Assembly (NCBI RefSeq): GCF_946886695.1
Contig: NZ_CAMPJD010000046.1
Coordinates: forward strand, 1 to 40,427
Direction: 5' to 3'
Source: an uncultured Pseudoxanthomonas sp.
Lineage (GTDB): Bacteria > Pseudomonadota > Gammaproteobacteria > Xanthomonadales > Xanthomonadaceae
Length of the DNA: 40,427 nucleotides
The notes beneath the pieces were generated by a model that saw nothing but the letters and a program-made list of their open reading frames with translations, was not told the DNA's origin and ran no database searches. Below are positions 23,381-34,293 of the stretch, in pieces (positions within the stretch are counted from its first letter, which is position 1; every line of letters starts with the position of its first letter). Made by a program: the position numbers and the translations under genes.

Positions 23381-24004
23381 TCAGGGGCCACCGACCACGT
23401 CCACGCCCTTTGCGGGTGTGTACTTGAAGGTGCCGGCTGCGAACGCGGGGTTGCGCTTCCAGCCGGAGAAGTCGATCTCGGTGCGCTGGCCGACCGCGTC
23501 CTTCACCTCCATCTTCACCAGCGTGCCGCCGGTGAAGGCGAGCCGGGCGGTCTGGAAACTGGCATCGCCTTCCTGCTTCGGCGTGAGCGTCAGCCACTGC
23601 ACGCCGCCCTGCCCTGCGGCTTCAGCGACCTTGAACTGCTGGTCCAGCTTGCCCGGGTCGATCAGCGCGGCCAGCGGACTGTTTTCTTCCTCGATGCCCT
23701 GCTCGCGGACGGTGGCCTGCTGCAGATCAGGGTCGTAGACCCACACCTGCTTGCCGTCGGCCACGATCAACTGTTCGTAGGGCTTGTTGTACTCCCAGCG
23801 GAACAGTCGCGGCGCCGACAGCGCGACGCGCCCATTCGAGGTTTCCTTGAGCTTGCCGCCGCCGTCATAGACCTTCTGGGTGAACTGGCCATCCAGGCCT
23901 TTCAGGCCGGTGGTGAAGGTCTTCAGTTCGTCGCGTGCGCCGGCGAAAGCGCTGGTGGCGAGCAAGGCAGTGGCGAGGACGGCGTAGCGTGCGGTGCGAA
24001 GCAT
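23381..24004 (-). CDS. lolA: Outer-membrane lipoprotein carrier LolA
   Basis: A 207-residue periplasmic chaperone that carries lipoproteins from LolCDE to the outer membrane. The signal peptide MLRTARYAVLATALLATSAF ends at A-G-A. The mature protein has LKGLDGQFTQKVYD, LFRWEYNKPYEQLIVADGK and VWVYDPDLQQATV, all typical of LolA. The ATG at 24004 is the start that gives a signal peptide; a longer frame to 24154 reads through the repeat at 24082-24146 and is not coding. It lies after ftsK on the same strand, as in E. coli. Confidence 0.95.
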   Translation of the reverse strand: MLRTARYAVLATALLATSAFAGARDELKTFTTGLKGLDGQFTQKVYDGGGKLKETSNGRVALSAPRLFRWEYNKPYEQLIVADGKQVWVYDPDLQQATVREQGIEEENSPLAALIDPGKLDQQFKVAEAAGQGGVQWLTLTPKQEGDASFQTARLAFTGGTLVKMEVKDAVGQRTEIDFSGWKRNPAFAAGTFKYTPAKGVDVVGGP

Positions 24005-24081
24005 GGTGCGTTCCGGGGTCGGGGACGTTGGGGCGGAGTGTGGCCGGGTGAAACTGAATGGGGGGTGGGCGCCCGGCTGTG

Positions 24082-24146
24082 GTGGGAGCGACGTAAGTCG
24101 CGACGACGCGCTGCCGGAGGTCGATCGCGACTTACGTCGCTCCCAC
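24082..24146. repeat. Paired REP element (REPIN-like inverted repeat)
   Basis: Two 22-base arms in inverted orientation (24082-24103 and 24125-24146), exactly complementary, separated by 21 bases. Each arm starts GTGGGAGCGACGTAAGTCGC and is itself partly palindromic (GCGAC...GTCGC). This resembles the extragenic palindromes scattered through Xanthomonadaceae and Pseudomonas genomes. It fills the ftsK-lolA gap. There is no T-run, so it is not a simple terminator, but it could stabilise mRNA ends or separate expression of the two genes. Confidence 0.85.
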
Positions 24147-24157
24147 AAAATCAAGCT

Positions 24158-26521
24158 TCAGCGCGGCGGCGGCGGCGCGAGAACCTGGCGGTCCCCGTTG
24201 TGCTCGGGTGGCGTCACCACGCCGGCCGCTTCCATCGCTTCGATCAGGCGCGCGGCGCGGTTGTAGCCGATCTTCAGGCGGCGCTGCACACCGGAGATCG
24301 ACGCACGCCGGCTCTCGGTGACGATCTTGACCGCTTCGTCGTACAGCGGATCGGATTCGTCGCCGCCACCGCCGCCGGATTCAGGCAGACCGGTCGGCCC
24401 GACAACAATGCCGTCGCCCATGGTCTGCACTTCCTCCAGCACGCCTTCGATGTAGTCGGCGCTGCCGCTCGCCTTCAGGTGCTCCACAACGCGGTGCACT
24501 TCCTCGTCGCTGACGAAGGCGCCATGGATGCGCTCAGGCATCGCCGTGCCGGGTGGCAGGTAGAGCATGTCGCCGTGGCCGAGCAGCGTTTCCGCACCGG
24601 ACTGGTCCAGGATGGTGCGCGAGTCGATCTTCGAGCTGACCTGGAAGGCGATGCGGGTGGGGATATTGGCCTTGATCAGGCCGGTGATGACGTCCACCGA
24701 CGGGCGCTGCGTGGCCAGGATCAGGTGGATGCCGGCGGCGCGCGCCTTCTGCGCCAGCCGGGCGATGAGTTCCTCGACCTTCTTGCCGACGATCATCATC
24801 ATGTCGGCGAATTCGTCGATGAAGATGACGATGAAAGGCATCGGTTCGAGTGGACGTGGCGCTTCGGCCAGGTCCGGGTTCGGCTTGAACAGCGGATCCA
24901 TCAAGGGCTGGCCCGCGTCCATCGCGTCCTTGACCTTCTTGTTGAAGCCGGCCAGGTTGCGCACGCCGACCGCGCTCATCAGCTTGTAGCGGCGCTCCAT
25001 CTCCGCCACGCACCAGCGCAGGCCGTTGGCGGCCTCCTTCATGTCGGTGACCACCGGCGCCAGCAGGTGCGGGATGCCCTGGTAGACGCTGAGCTCCAGC
25101 ATCTTCGGGTCGATCATCAGCATGCGCAGGTCTTTCGGCGACGCCTTGTACAGCAGGCTCAGCACCATCGCGTTGACGGCCACCGACTTGCCCGAACCGG
25201 TGGTACCGGCAACCAGCAGGTGCGGCATGCGTGCCAGATCGGCCACGGTCGGACGACCGGCGATGTCCTTGCCAAGCGCCAGCGTCAGCGGGCTGCCCGA
25301 CTTGTCGTATTCCTTCGAGCGCAGCAGTTCGCTGAGGAAAATCATCTCGCGGCTGGTGTTTGGGATCTCCAGGCCGATCACCGACTTGCCCGGGATCACG
25401 TCCACCACGCGCACCGACTTGACCGACAGGCCGCGGGCGATGTCCTTGTCCAGCGAGCTGATCTGGCTGACCTTCACGCCCGGCGCGGGCTCCATCTCGA
25501 AGCGCGTGATTACGGGACCTGGATAGGCGCCCACCACCTGCGCGTCGATGCGGAAGTCCTTGAGCTTGAACTCGATCTGCCGCGACAGGGTTTCCAGTGT
25601 TTCTTCGGAATAGCCCTTGGTCTGAGGCTTGGGATCATCGAGCAGCGACAGCGGCGGCAGGCCGGATTCGTCGCCGCCGGTGCCGTGGAACAACGGGATC
25701 TGCTGTTCGCGCTTGGCGCGTTCGCTCTTCTCCACGATGGCGGGCGCAGGCGGTTCGATCTTCACCGGCTCGCGCTTTGCGCGGGCGATGGCATCGGTCT
25801 TGCGGACGGTCTCGCGCTCCTCGCGCATCGCCCGCGTCTGCTGCCACTCGTTGGCCTGCTGGCTGCCGCGGCGGAACAGGTCGGGCAACATCAGCACGTA
25901 TTTGCCGATGCGCTCCATCACTGCGAACCAGGACAGCCCCGTGGCCAGTGTCACCGAGGTGAGGAACAGCACCAGCAGGAACAGGTTGCCGCCCAGTCCG
26001 CCGAACAGCTTCAGCAGCGATTTGCCCACCAGCGTACCGAGGATGCCGCCGGCGCCATCCGTGAGGGCATCGGCCGGCACCCCCCGCATGAACAGCAGAC
26101 CCGTGGCCGAGATGAGGAAAGCCACCATGCCGATCAGGCGCAACGCAGGTCCGAGGTCCGCCTGTCCATCACCGTCAGTATCGAGTCCGAACAGGGCGAT
26201 CCAGGCGATGGCGCCCAGGATGAAGGGCAGCAGGAACGCGACATAGCCGAACAGCGACAGCAGCAAGGCCGACAGATACGCACCTGCCAGCCCACCCATG
26301 TTGTGCACCGGCGCGGTGATGCTGCCGGACTGCGACCAGCTCTGGTCCTGCGGTGAAAACGTGAAGAGGCTGGCCAGCAGATACAGCAGCAGTGGCGCGA
26401 TGGCGATCAGGGCCAGATCACGCCAGAGACGTTGCCTGCGCGGATTCGGAGGCGACGCCTGCTTGCGCGCAGGCGTGTTGCCGCCCTTGGATTTGCCGTT
26501 GTCCGGGAGCTGCTTCGCCAC
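24158..26521 (-). CDS. ftsK: DNA translocase FtsK
   Basis: A 787-residue FtsK, which anchors at the division septum and pumps DNA toward the dif site so that XerCD can resolve chromosome dimers. Four or five membrane helices occupy about residues 30-200. A short charged linker follows, then the RecA-like motor with Walker A GTTGSGKS and the [11 protein letters not shown]alker B. The C-terminal gamma winged helix ([20 protein letters not shown]) reads KOPS sites. It is much shorter than E. coli FtsK because the linker is short, as in other Xanthomonadaceae. I chose the GTG at 26521; the frame is open to an ATG at 26575, but that part is AT-rich with a promoter-like sequence. Confidence 0.95.
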   Translation of the reverse strand: MAKQLPDNGKSKGGNTPARKQASPPNPRRQRLWRDLALIAIAPLLLYLLASLFTFSPQDQSWSQSGSITAPVHNMGGLAGAYLSALLLSLFGYVAFLLPFILGAIAWIALFGLDTDGDGQADLGPALRLIGMVAFLISATGLLFMRGVPADALTDGAGGILGTLVGKSLLKLFGGLGGNLFLLVLFLTSVTLATGLSWFAVMERIGKYVLMLPDLFRRGSQQANEWQQTRAMREERETVRKTDAIARAKREPVKIEPPAPAIVEKSERAKREQQIPLFHGTGGDESGLPPLSLLDDPKPQTKGYSEETLETLSRQIEFKLKDFRIDAQVVGAYPGPVITRFEMEPAPGVKVSQISSLDKDIARGLSVKSVRVVDVIPGKSVIGLEIPNTSREMIFLSELLRSKEYDKSGSPLTLALGKDIAGRPTVADLARMPHLLVAGTTGSGKSVAVNAMVLSLLYKASPKDLRMLMIDPKMLELSVYQGIPHLLAPVVTDMKEAANGLRWCVAEMERRYKLMSAVGVRNLAGFNKKVKDAMDAGQPLMDPLFKPNPDLAEAPRPLEPMPFIVIFIDEFADMMMIVGKKVEELIARLAQKARAAGIHLILATQRPSVDVITGLIKANIPTRIAFQVSSKIDSRTILDQSGAETLLGHGDMLYLPPGTAMPERIHGAFVSDEEVHRVVEHLKASGSADYIEGVLEEVQTMGDGIVVGPTGLPESGGGGGDESDPLYDEAVKIVTESRRASISGVQRRLKIGYNRAARLIEAMEAAGVVTPPEHNGDRQVLAPPPPR

Positions 26522-26556
26522 CTTTGGACCAGACCTTAGGAAATTTCTGTTAGTGA

Positions 26557-27763
<1,207 letters not shown>

Positions 27764-27787
27764 TCCGGGCAACGACCTCTTCCCCGG

Positions 27788-28675
27788 ATGGACAAGCTGC
27801 TGATCAAGCAATGCCTGTTCTACGGAAGCTGGCTGGTCTGGCCGTTCGTGGCGTGGCTGGTGTGGCGGCTGCGTGAGCGCCGTGGCCGCTGGCTGATCGT
27901 CCTGCTGCTGGCCGGCTGCCTGCTGTTCGCATGGGCCCGCTTCGTCGAGCCGCAGCGCATCCGGGTGCAGGAGACCATGCTGACAGGCACCGGCGCGCGC
28001 GCGAGGCTGGTACTGGTCAGCGACATCCATCTGGGCGTCTACAAAAACAGCCGGTACCTTCAGCGGTTGGTGGATCGGATCAATACCCAGCAGGTCGACG
28101 CGGTGGTGATCGCCGGCGACTTCACCTACGAACCCGATGGCGCGTCGCTGCAACAGATGTTCGCGCCGCTCGCGGAGCTCCATCTGCCGGCTTATGCAGT
28201 GCTCGGCAATCATGACCAGCAGGCGCCAGGGCCCGACATCGATGCAGAGCTCCGTTCCGCCCTGGCGACGCACAACGTCAGGGTGATCGAAGGCGAAACC
28301 GTCGCCGTGCGCGGATTCCGTCTGGCCGGACTGGGCGACCGCTGGGCGAACAAGGACGATCCCGGCTTCCTGTCCGCCCTGCCCTCGCCCGCTCCCACCT
28401 TGGTGCTGACCCACAATCCCGACAGCGCGATCGACCTCGATCCGGCCCAGGCGGCTCTGGTGCTTGCAGGCCATACGCATGGTGGGCAGATCCGCATTCC
28501 GTGGCTGTACAAACGCGTGATTCCCAGCCAGTACGGCTTCGATCGCGGCGAGCAGTTCCTGCGTACGCCCCATGGCGCTGTTCGCGTATACACCACCGTC
28601 GGCACCGGCGAGATCGGTCTGCCGATGCGCTTGTTCAATCCTCCGACCATCGACGTGCTGGACCTGCGTCCGTAG
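27788..28675 (+). CDS. Membrane-anchored metallophosphoesterase
   Basis: A 295-residue calcineurin-like phosphoesterase of the YaeI/LpxG-like group. Two hydrophobic segments (about 12-26 and 35-51) anchor it in the membrane. The dimetal-site motifs follow in order: SDIHLG (D79, H81), AGDFTY (D111), GNHD (N141, H142) and GHTHGGQ near 225. All metal ligands are present. Members of the group remove phosphate from lipids or nucleotide-sugar lipids such as UDP-diacylglucosamine, but the substrate here is not known. It starts 24 bases after trxB and ends 11 bases before the next gene, so the three are probably co-transcribed. Confidence 0.88.
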   Translation: MDKLLIKQCLFYGSWLVWPFVAWLVWRLRERRGRWLIVLLLAGCLLFAWARFVEPQRIRVQETMLTGTGARARLVLVSDIHLGVYKNSRYLQRLVDRINTQQVDAVVIAGDFTYEPDGASLQQMFAPLAELHLPAYAVLGNHDQQAPGPDIDAELRSALATHNVRVIEGETVAVRGFRLAGLGDRWANKDDPGFLSALPSPAPTLVLTHNPDSAIDLDPAQAALVLAGHTHGGQIRIPWLYKRVIPSQYGFDRGEQFLRTPHGAVRVYTTVGTGEIGLPMRLFNPPTIDVLDLRP

Positions 28676-28686
28676 CATCGCTGCCG

Positions 28687-29814
28687 ATGACTGCAGTCCG
28701 TTTCTTCTCCTCTCTCGCCAACGTGCCAGCACCCGCGTGGGATGCGCTGCACGATGGTCGCAACCCCTTTGTTTCCCATGCGTTCCTGCATGGGCTTGAA
28801 GCCCACGGCTGTCTGCGCGAGGAATGGGGCTGGACGCCGCATCACGCGACGTTGTGGGACGGAGACCTGCTGGTCGCCGCAGCGCCGGGCTACCTCAAGG
28901 AAAATTCGCACGGCGAGTTCGTGTTCGACCACGCCTGGGCGCACGCGTACGCGCAGCACGGACTGGACTACTACCCCAAGTGGCTGGGCGGTGTGCCCTA
29001 CTCGCCTGTCACGGGGCCACGGCTGCTGGCATTGGATCATGGCCATCGCGCGTTGCTGCTGACGTCGATCCAGGACGAAGCGCTGCGGCTGAACCTGTCC
29101 TCCACCCACATCAACTTCCCGACACCCGCCGAGGACGCAGGCTTTCCAGAGGGCTGGCTGCCCCGCATCGACGTGCAGTACCACTGGCGCAATCCGGGAC
29201 ACTGGTGCGACTTTGACGGCTTCCTTGCGGATTTCGACCACAAGCACCGCAAGAACATCCGCCAGGAACGCGCGAAGGTGCAGCGCGCCGGGGTGACCTT
29301 CCGGACCGTGCACGGCGACGAAGCCAGCGAGGCCGACCTGCAGGCGATGTTCGGGTTCTATCTTCGTACCTTCCGCGACTACGGCAACTCGCCGGCACTG
29401 ACGCTGGAGTTCCTCCAACATCTCGCCACCTCGCTGCCCCGCGACCTGGTGATGTTCCTGGCCGACCATCACGGCCGCACGATCGCGGGGGCGTTGTGCC
29501 TGCGCGGAGGCGACACGCTGTACGGCCGCTACTGGGGCGCGCATACCGCGTTGCCGGGGCTGCATTTCGAGACCTGCTACTACCAGGGCATCGATTATTG
29601 CCTGCGCGAGGGATTGAAGATCTTCGAACCCGGCGCCCAGGGGGAGCACAAGATCGCGCGCGGATTCCTGCCCGCCTTCGTGCACTCGCGCCACTGGATC
29701 GCCCGTCCGGATTTCTCCGCCGCCCTGGCCGCCTGGTGCGGAGAAGACGCCCTGGCCGTACGCCGCTATGCCCGCAGCCTGCAGGCACATACACCGTTCA
29801 AGCACCGCGACTGA
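28687..29814 (+). CDS. FemAB-like GNAT-fold acyltransferase (COG3146 family)
   Basis: A 375-residue soluble protein of the FemAB-like family (formerly DUF482), often labelled peptidoglycan biosynthesis or N-acetyltransferase. Typical blocks are NPFVSHAFLHGLEAHG near the N terminus, LKENSHGEFVFDHAW, FDHKHRKNIRQERAKV and the C-terminal FEPGAQGEHKIARGF, which is highly conserved. Relatives with known activity add amino acids to cell-wall precursors, but the reaction of this family is not established. The ATG at 28687 lies 11 bases after the phosphoesterase stop; the frame is open upstream only as a shadow of that gene. Confidence 0.85.
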   Translation: MTAVRFFSSLANVPAPAWDALHDGRNPFVSHAFLHGLEAHGCLREEWGWTPHHATLWDGDLLVAAAPGYLKENSHGEFVFDHAWAHAYAQHGLDYYPKWLGGVPYSPVTGPRLLALDHGHRALLLTSIQDEALRLNLSSTHINFPTPAEDAGFPEGWLPRIDVQYHWRNPGHWCDFDGFLADFDHKHRKNIRQERAKVQRAGVTFRTVHGDEASEADLQAMFGFYLRTFRDYGNSPALTLEFLQHLATSLPRDLVMFLADHHGRTIAGALCLRGGDTLYGRYWGAHTALPGLHFETCYYQGIDYCLREGLKIFEPGAQGEHKIARGFLPAFVHSRHWIARPDFSAALAAWCGEDALAVRRYARSLQAHTPFKHRD

Positions 29815-29843
29815 ACCCGGCATGTCGCGCCATGAATGCCCCC

Positions 29844-29849
29844 TACAAT
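29844..29849 (+). promoter_or_regulatory. -10 box of aat
   Basis: TACAAT, six bases before the ATG at 29856. Transcription would start on or next to the A of that ATG. No good -35 is visible. Confidence 0.65.
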
Positions 29850-29855
29850 CGCGGC

Positions 29856-30602
29856 ATGCGCCAACGGCCGTTCGTCCTGTCTTCTGACCCCCACGCCCCC
29901 TTCCCCCACGCGGGCACCGCCATGCGCGAGCCGGACGGGTTGCTGGCGATCGGTGGCGACCTTTCCCTGCCGCGCTTGCTCAACGCTTACCGGCACGGCA
30001 TCTTCCCGTGGTTCTCGGACGGCCAGCCGCCGCTGTGGTGGTCGCCCGATCCCCGCATGGTGTTCCGCACGGACCGCGTGCGGCTGTCCTCGCGCTTCCG
30101 TCGCGAACTGAAGCGGAGCGCATGGCAGGTTCGCGCGGATACCTGCTTCGAGCAGGTCATCACGGCCTGCGCGCAATCGCCACGACCGGGACAGCACGGC
30201 ACCTGGATCACGTCGGGCATGCGGCAGTCCTACATCGACCTGCACCGGCACGGGCACGCGCACTCGGTGGAAGTCTTCAATGGCGACCGCCTGGCCGGCG
30301 GCATCTACGGCGTGGCGATCGGCCGGATGTTCTTCGGCGAAAGCATGTTCAGCCATCGATCCGGCGCCTCGAAGATCGCGCTTGCCGCACTGGCGACGCG
30401 CCTGCGTGAGTGGGGCTGGCCGCTGATCGACGCGCAGGTGGAAAACGACCACCTTCATTCCCTGGGAGGGTGCCTCGTGCCTCGCGAGACCTTTCTGGAA
30501 CAGGTCGCCGGCCTGGTCGACTTGCCCGCGCCGGAAGGTGCCTGGACCACGCGGTTCGGTGTGCTGCCCGCCGCCTCGCTGTCGCAACCCTCGGTGCCAT
30601 AA
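29856..30602 (+). CDS. aat: Leucyl/phenylalanyl-tRNA--protein transferase Aat
   Basis: A 248-residue enzyme that adds Leu or Phe from its tRNA to proteins with N-terminal Lys or Arg, making N-degrons for ClpS/ClpAP. Conserved blocks are GLLAIGGDLSLPRLLNAYRH, GIFPWFSDGQPPLWWSPDPR and FGESMFSHRSGASKIAL. An ATG at 29832 would add eight residues, but the TACAAT box lies between the two ATGs, so I chose 29856 as a leaderless start. It is followed by infA and then clpA/clpS, as in E. coli (though clpA-clpS are convergent here). Confidence 0.95.
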   Translation: MRQRPFVLSSDPHAPFPHAGTAMREPDGLLAIGGDLSLPRLLNAYRHGIFPWFSDGQPPLWWSPDPRMVFRTDRVRLSSRFRRELKRSAWQVRADTCFEQVITACAQSPRPGQHGTWITSGMRQSYIDLHRHGHAHSVEVFNGDRLAGGIYGVAIGRMFFGESMFSHRSGASKIALAALATRLREWGWPLIDAQVENDHLHSLGGCLVPRETFLEQVAGLVDLPAPEGAWTTRFGVLPAASLSQPSVP

Positions 30603-30610
30603 CGGAATTT

Positions 30611-30639
30611 TTGCACCGGGGGCCTGGCTGGCGTACAAT
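30611..30639 (+). promoter_or_regulatory. infA promoter
   Basis: TTGCAC (30611-30616), 17 bases, then TACAAT (30634-30639), directly after the aat stop. Transcription would start near 30646, leaving a leader of about 44 bases before infA. Confidence 0.7.
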
Positions 30640-30689
30640 GCCCGGCTTCATGGCACCCGCCATCTCCTCGCGGCACAGCACAGGCATAC

Positions 30690-30908
30690 ATGTCGAAAGA
30701 CGATTCCATTGAATTCGAAGGCACCGTTGCCGAGACGCTGCCCAACACCATGTTCCGGGTCAAGCTGGAAAACGGCCACGAAATCATCGCCCACATCTCC
30801 GGCCGCATGCGCAAGAACTACATCCGCATCCTGACCGGCGACAAGGTGAAGGTCGAAATGACCCCGTACGACCTGACCAAGGGTCGAATCACCTACCGCA
30901 TGAAGTAA
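30690..30908 (+). CDS. infA: Translation initiation factor IF-1
   Basis: A 72-residue S1-fold protein that sits in the A site of the 30S subunit during initiation and supports IF2 and IF3. The sequence is full length and typical: [40 protein letters not shown] and a final [10 protein letters not shown]. It has its own promoter (30611-30639) and terminator (30929-30951). The ribosome-binding site is weak (CAGG). Confidence 0.98.
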   Translation: MSKDDSIEFEGTVAETLPNTMFRVKLENGHEIIAHISGRMRKNYIRILTGDKVKVEMTPYDLTKGRITYRMK

Positions 30909-30928
30909 TGCGCGCAACCCTTTGATCT

Positions 30929-30951
30929 GAAAGCGGCCAATGGCCGCTTTC
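30929..30951 (+). terminator. Terminator after infA
   Basis: A ten-base-pair perfect stem GAAAGCGGCC / GGCCGCTTTC with a three-base loop, 21 bases after the infA stop. It is followed by TGCGTTTAT, a weak T-tract. Confidence 0.75.
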
Positions 30952-31105
30952 TGCGTTTATGCACCCGTGCAGAGGCGCGGGTGGGGATGCCATGACTCCT
31001 GGCACCGGGTCGCTCGTAACGACCACCAACGGCAGATTTGAAAGCGGGGACCGACGCGTAGCGTGGCCGTAGCCAATTCCGGCTGCCAACGCTTCGAGCG
31101 GTGCC

Positions 31106-31468
31106 ATGAACCCACGTCTTCTTACCTCCCTGCTGTTCGTTGCCAGCTTGGCCCCCTTGGCGGCACAGGCGGGCGAGCCGGTCACCGCGTGCGTGAGCCT
31201 GGGCAACGACCAGGAGATCATCCGGGCCGGCGGCGGTGAGCAGTTCTACCTGCGTGACGGCCAGAGCCACTACCGGGTCGCATTCCGGAACAGTTGTGCC
31301 GCCATCACCATGACGCCCACCGTGGAAATCTCCACGAATGGCCAGGTGGGCCAACTATGCCCGCAGGACACCAAAGTGATGACGAAGCGTGGGAACTGCC
31401 GCGTCAGCGCCGTGGAGCAGATCACGGCCGATGAGTTCGCTGCCCGCAAGCGACGTGCGCGACAGTAA
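31106..31468 (+). CDS. Small secreted protein (DUF6491-like)
   Basis: A 120-residue protein with a signal peptide (MNPRLLTSLLFVASLAPLAA, cleaved after QAG or A). The mature part has four cysteines (in TACVSLG, NSCAAI, QLCPQD and GNCRVS) and a C-terminal EQITADEFAARKRRARQ. The spacing of the cysteines and the final basic helix resemble the small periplasmic DUF6491 proteins of Xanthomonadaceae; I am not sure of the assignment and the function is unknown. The upstream gap (30909-31105) holds only the infA terminator. Confidence 0.75.
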   Translation: MNPRLLTSLLFVASLAPLAAQAGEPVTACVSLGNDQEIIRAGGGEQFYLRDGQSHYRVAFRNSCAAITMTPTVEISTNGQVGQLCPQDTKVMTKRGNCRVSAVEQITADEFAARKRRARQ

Positions 31469-31483
31469 TGACGCCGTAAGGAA

Positions 31484-31505
31484 AAGGCGGCCAGGAGGCC
31501 GCCTT
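31484..31505. terminator. Bidirectional terminator between the small secreted protein and clpA
   Basis: A nine-base-pair stem AAGGCGGCC / GGCCGCCTT with a four-base loop lies between two convergent genes. On the minus strand (clpA side) it continues into TTCC, extending the T-tract to TTTT. On the plus strand the tract is TTCTCT. Confidence 0.78.
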
Positions 31506-31536
31506 CTCTGACATGGTCGCGTGAGCGTCCGGCCGA

Positions 31537-33816
31537 CTACACCGTCGCCGGCAACAGCCTTTCCGGTTCCGCCTGCGCATCGACCACCAGTTCGCCATCG
31601 CGCACATCGATGCTGACCCGGCCACCCTCCACCAGCTTGCCGAACAGCAACTCGTCGGCCAGCGGACGCTTCACCTTGTCCTGGATCAGGCGGGCCATCG
31701 GGCGCGCGCCCATCAGCGGATCGAAGCCGTGCTGCGCCAACCAGTCGCGCGCCGCCGGGGTGGCAGACAGGCTGACGTGCTTCTCCTGCAGCAGCATTTC
31801 CAGTTCGATGACGAACTTGTCCACAACACGCAGGATGTGCTCGAAGCCCAGCCCCTGGAACTGCACGATGGCATCCAGCCGGTTGCGGAATTCAGGGGTG
31901 AAACTGCGACGGATCACTTCCATCGCGTCCGTCGAATGATCCTGCTGCATGAAGCCGATCGTCCGGCGCGAGGCCTGCGCCGCACCGGCGTTGGTCGTCA
32001 TCACCAGGATGACGTTCTTGAAGTTCGCCTCGCGACCGTTGGTATCGGTCAGTACGCCGCGGTCCATGACCTGCAGCAGGATGTTGAAGATGTCGGGGTG
32101 CGCCTTCTCCACTTCGTCCAGCAGCAGCACGCAGTGGGGTGTCTTGACGATCTTCTCGGTCAGCAGGCCGCCCTGGTCGAAGCCGACGTAGCCCGGCGGC
32201 GCACCGATCAGGCGGCTAACCGAATGCGGCTCCATGTACTCGGACATGTCGAAGCGGACCAGTTCGATGCCCAGCTGCAGCGCGAGCTGCTTGGTCACCT
32301 CGGTCTTGCCCACGCCCGTCGGACCGGCGAAGAGGAAGTTGCCGATCGGCTTCTCCGGGTTGGCCAGGCCGCTGCGGGCGAGCTTGATGGACGACGCCAG
32401 CGTCTCGATGGCGGGATCCTGCCCGAAGATCACCATCTTCAGGTTGCGCTCCAGGTGCTGCAGCACGTCCTTGTCGGACGAGGACACCTGCTTGGCCGGA
32501 ATCCGCGCCATCTTGGCGACGATGGTCTCGATTTCCTCGACGTCGATCAGTTCCTTGCGCGTTTCCAGCGGCAGCAGGCGCTGGCGTGCGCCGGCCTCGT
32601 CGATGACGTCGATGGCCTTGTCCGGGAGCAGGCGATCGCCGATGTGCTTCACCGACAGATCGACGGCCGCCTGCAGTGCGTCATCGGCATAGGTGACGCC
32701 ATGGTGCGCTTCGTACTTGGGCTTAAGGCCCTGCAGGATTTCATAGGTCTCGCCCACCGTCGGCTCGACGATGTCGATCTTCTGGAAGCGACGGGCCAGT
32801 GCCCTGTCCTTCTCGAAGATGCCGCGGTATTCCTGGAACGTGGTCGAGCCGATGCAGCGCAACTCGCCCGACGCCAGCGCCGGCTTGATCAGGTTCGAGG
32901 CATCCATCGTGCCGCCGCTGGCCGAGCCGGCGCCGATGATCGTGTGGATCTCGTCGACGAACAGGATGGCGCCGGGGATCTTCTTGATCGCCGCCAGCAC
33001 GCCCTTCAGGCGCTTCTCGAAGTCGCCGCGGTATTTGGTGCCGGCGACCAGCGCACCGAGGTCCAGCGAGTAGATGACCGCGTCCAGCAGGACCTCGGGC
33101 ACCTCGCCTTCGACGATGCGCTTGGCCAGGCCCTCGGCGAGCGCGGTCTTGCCCACGCCGGCTTCGCCGACGTAGAGCGGATTGTTTTTGCGGCGGCGGC
33201 ACAGGACCTGGATGGTCCGCTCGATCTCGTCGCCACGGCCGACCAGCGGATCGATCCTGCCCTGGCGCGCCATGTCGTTGAGGTTGGTGGCGAATTCGGT
33301 CAGGGCGTCGCCCTTGCCTTCCCCCTCGCCCGTCTCGGCCTTGCCCTCGCCTTCCGGCTGGCCTGTCCCCTCGTTCTCCTCGCCCTGCTTGGCGATCCCG
33401 TGGGACAGATAGTTGACGATATCCAGCCGCGTCACGTCCTGCTGGTTGAGGAAGTAGACAGCATGCGAGTCCTTCTCGCCGAAGATCGCGACCAGCACGT
33501 TGGCGCCGGTGACCTCTTTCTTGCCCGACGACTGCACATGGTAGACCGCGCGCTGCAGCACGCGCTGGAACCCGAGCGTCGGCTGGGTGTCGCGGCCGTC
33601 GTCTTCGGCCAGCCGCGAAACGGAGGCTTCGATGGCCTGCTCCAGATCGGCGCGCAGGCGATTGGCGTCCGCGCCGGTGGCCTTGAGGACGGCCTGCGCC
33701 GACGGGTTTTCGAGCAGCGCGAGCAGCAGGTGCTCGACCGTCATGAATTCGTGCCGTGCTTCGCGGGCGCGCTTGTAGCACTGGCCGATGGTTTGCTCGA
33801 GGTCTTTACTGAACAT
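31537..33816 (-). CDS. clpA: ATP-dependent Clp protease ATP-binding subunit ClpA
   Basis: A 759-residue Hsp100 unfoldase that feeds substrates to ClpP. It has an N-domain (1-143) that docks ClpS, an unusual Glu/Gly-rich linker (144-169), a first AAA+ module with Walker A GEAGVGKT (217-224) and Walker B FVDEIH, and a second with GPTGVGKTE and LLLDEVEKAHPD. An IGF tripeptide in RRTIGFMQQD is the ClpP-docking loop (IGL in E. coli). The ATG at 33816 follows GGAGG. The gene lies after clpS on the same strand, 150 bases apart. Confidence 0.97.
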   Translation of the reverse strand: MFSKDLEQTIGQCYKRAREARHEFMTVEHLLLALLENPSAQAVLKATGADANRLRADLEQAIEASVSRLAEDDGRDTQPTLGFQRVLQRAVYHVQSSGKKEVTGANVLVAIFGEKDSHAVYFLNQQDVTRLDIVNYLSHGIAKQGEENEGTGQPEGEGKAETGEGEGKGDALTEFATNLNDMARQGRIDPLVGRGDEIERTIQVLCRRRKNNPLYVGEAGVGKTALAEGLAKRIVEGEVPEVLLDAVIYSLDLGALVAGTKYRGDFEKRLKGVLAAIKKIPGAILFVDEIHTIIGAGSASGGTMDASNLIKPALASGELRCIGSTTFQEYRGIFEKDRALARRFQKIDIVEPTVGETYEILQGLKPKYEAHHGVTYADDALQAAVDLSVKHIGDRLLPDKAIDVIDEAGARQRLLPLETRKELIDVEEIETIVAKMARIPAKQVSSSDKDVLQHLERNLKMVIFGQDPAIETLASSIKLARSGLANPEKPIGNFLFAGPTGVGKTEVTKQLALQLGIELVRFDMSEYMEPHSVSRLIGAPPGYVGFDQGGLLTEKIVKTPHCVLLLDEVEKAHPDIFNILLQVMDRGVLTDTNGREANFKNVILVMTTNAGAAQASRRTIGFMQQDHSTDAMEVIRRSFTPEFRNRLDAIVQFQGLGFEHILRVVDKFVIELEMLLQEKHVSLSATPAARDWLAQHGFDPLMGARPMARLIQDKVKRPLADELLFGKLVEGGRVSIDVRDGELVVDAQAEPERLLPATV

Positions 33817-33966
33817 GATTGCCTCCGGGGCCTATGCCGACAATATGCGGCTTGGCGGGCGGTTTTCCATCACCCTACCGGATTTCAGTGTTCAGGGATC
33901 GTTGCCTTGTACTCCGCAGCGGCGCCCCCACACCGTTTCCGTTCCGGCAAGCCCGTGCCGGACCCC

Positions 33967-34287
33967 TCAGGATTTCTCCATCGTGCACAGCAGGGGATGC
34001 TGGTTCATACGGGAAAACTCGTTGACCTGGGCCACCTTGGATTCGGCCACCTCTCGGGTGTATACGCCGCAGACTCCACGTCCACGGGTATGCACGTGCA
34101 GCATCACCTGGGTCGCCTTTTCCAGGTCCATGGCAAAGAACTGCTGCAGGACGGTCACCACGAAGTCCATCGGCGTGTAGTCGTCGTTGAGCAACAGTAC
34201 CTGGTACAGGGGCGGCGGCGCGACCTCGGGCCGGCTGGTCTCTACCATCAGGCCATGGTCGCGTTCGTTTTCGTTCTTTCGGGACAT
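33967..34287 (-). CDS. clpS: ClpS adaptor for N-degron substrates
   Basis: A 106-residue adaptor that binds proteins with N-terminal Leu, Phe, Tyr or Trp and hands them to ClpA. The pocket residues N34, D35, D36, M40 and H66 (in [10 protein letters not shown] and [10 protein letters not shown]) match the E. coli numbering. The ATG at 34287 stands six bases after a perfect TATAAT, so the mRNA is probably leaderless. The frame is open upstream to 34356, but that stretch contains the promoter. Confidence 0.96.
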   Translation of the reverse strand: MSRKNENERDHGLMVETSRPEVAPPPLYQVLLLNDDYTPMDFVVTVLQQFFAMDLEKATQVMLHVHTRGRGVCGVYTREVAESKVAQVNEFSRMNQHPLLCTMEKS

Positions 34288-34293
34288 GAGCGA

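Noticed and set aside
24082..24146. The long inverted repeat as a terminator of ftsK
   Set aside because: No T-run follows on the minus strand, and the arms match a dispersed-repeat type.
23321..26356. A 1011-codon plus-strand frame
   Set aside because: Antisense shadow of lolA and ftsK; it also runs through the REPIN-like repeat.
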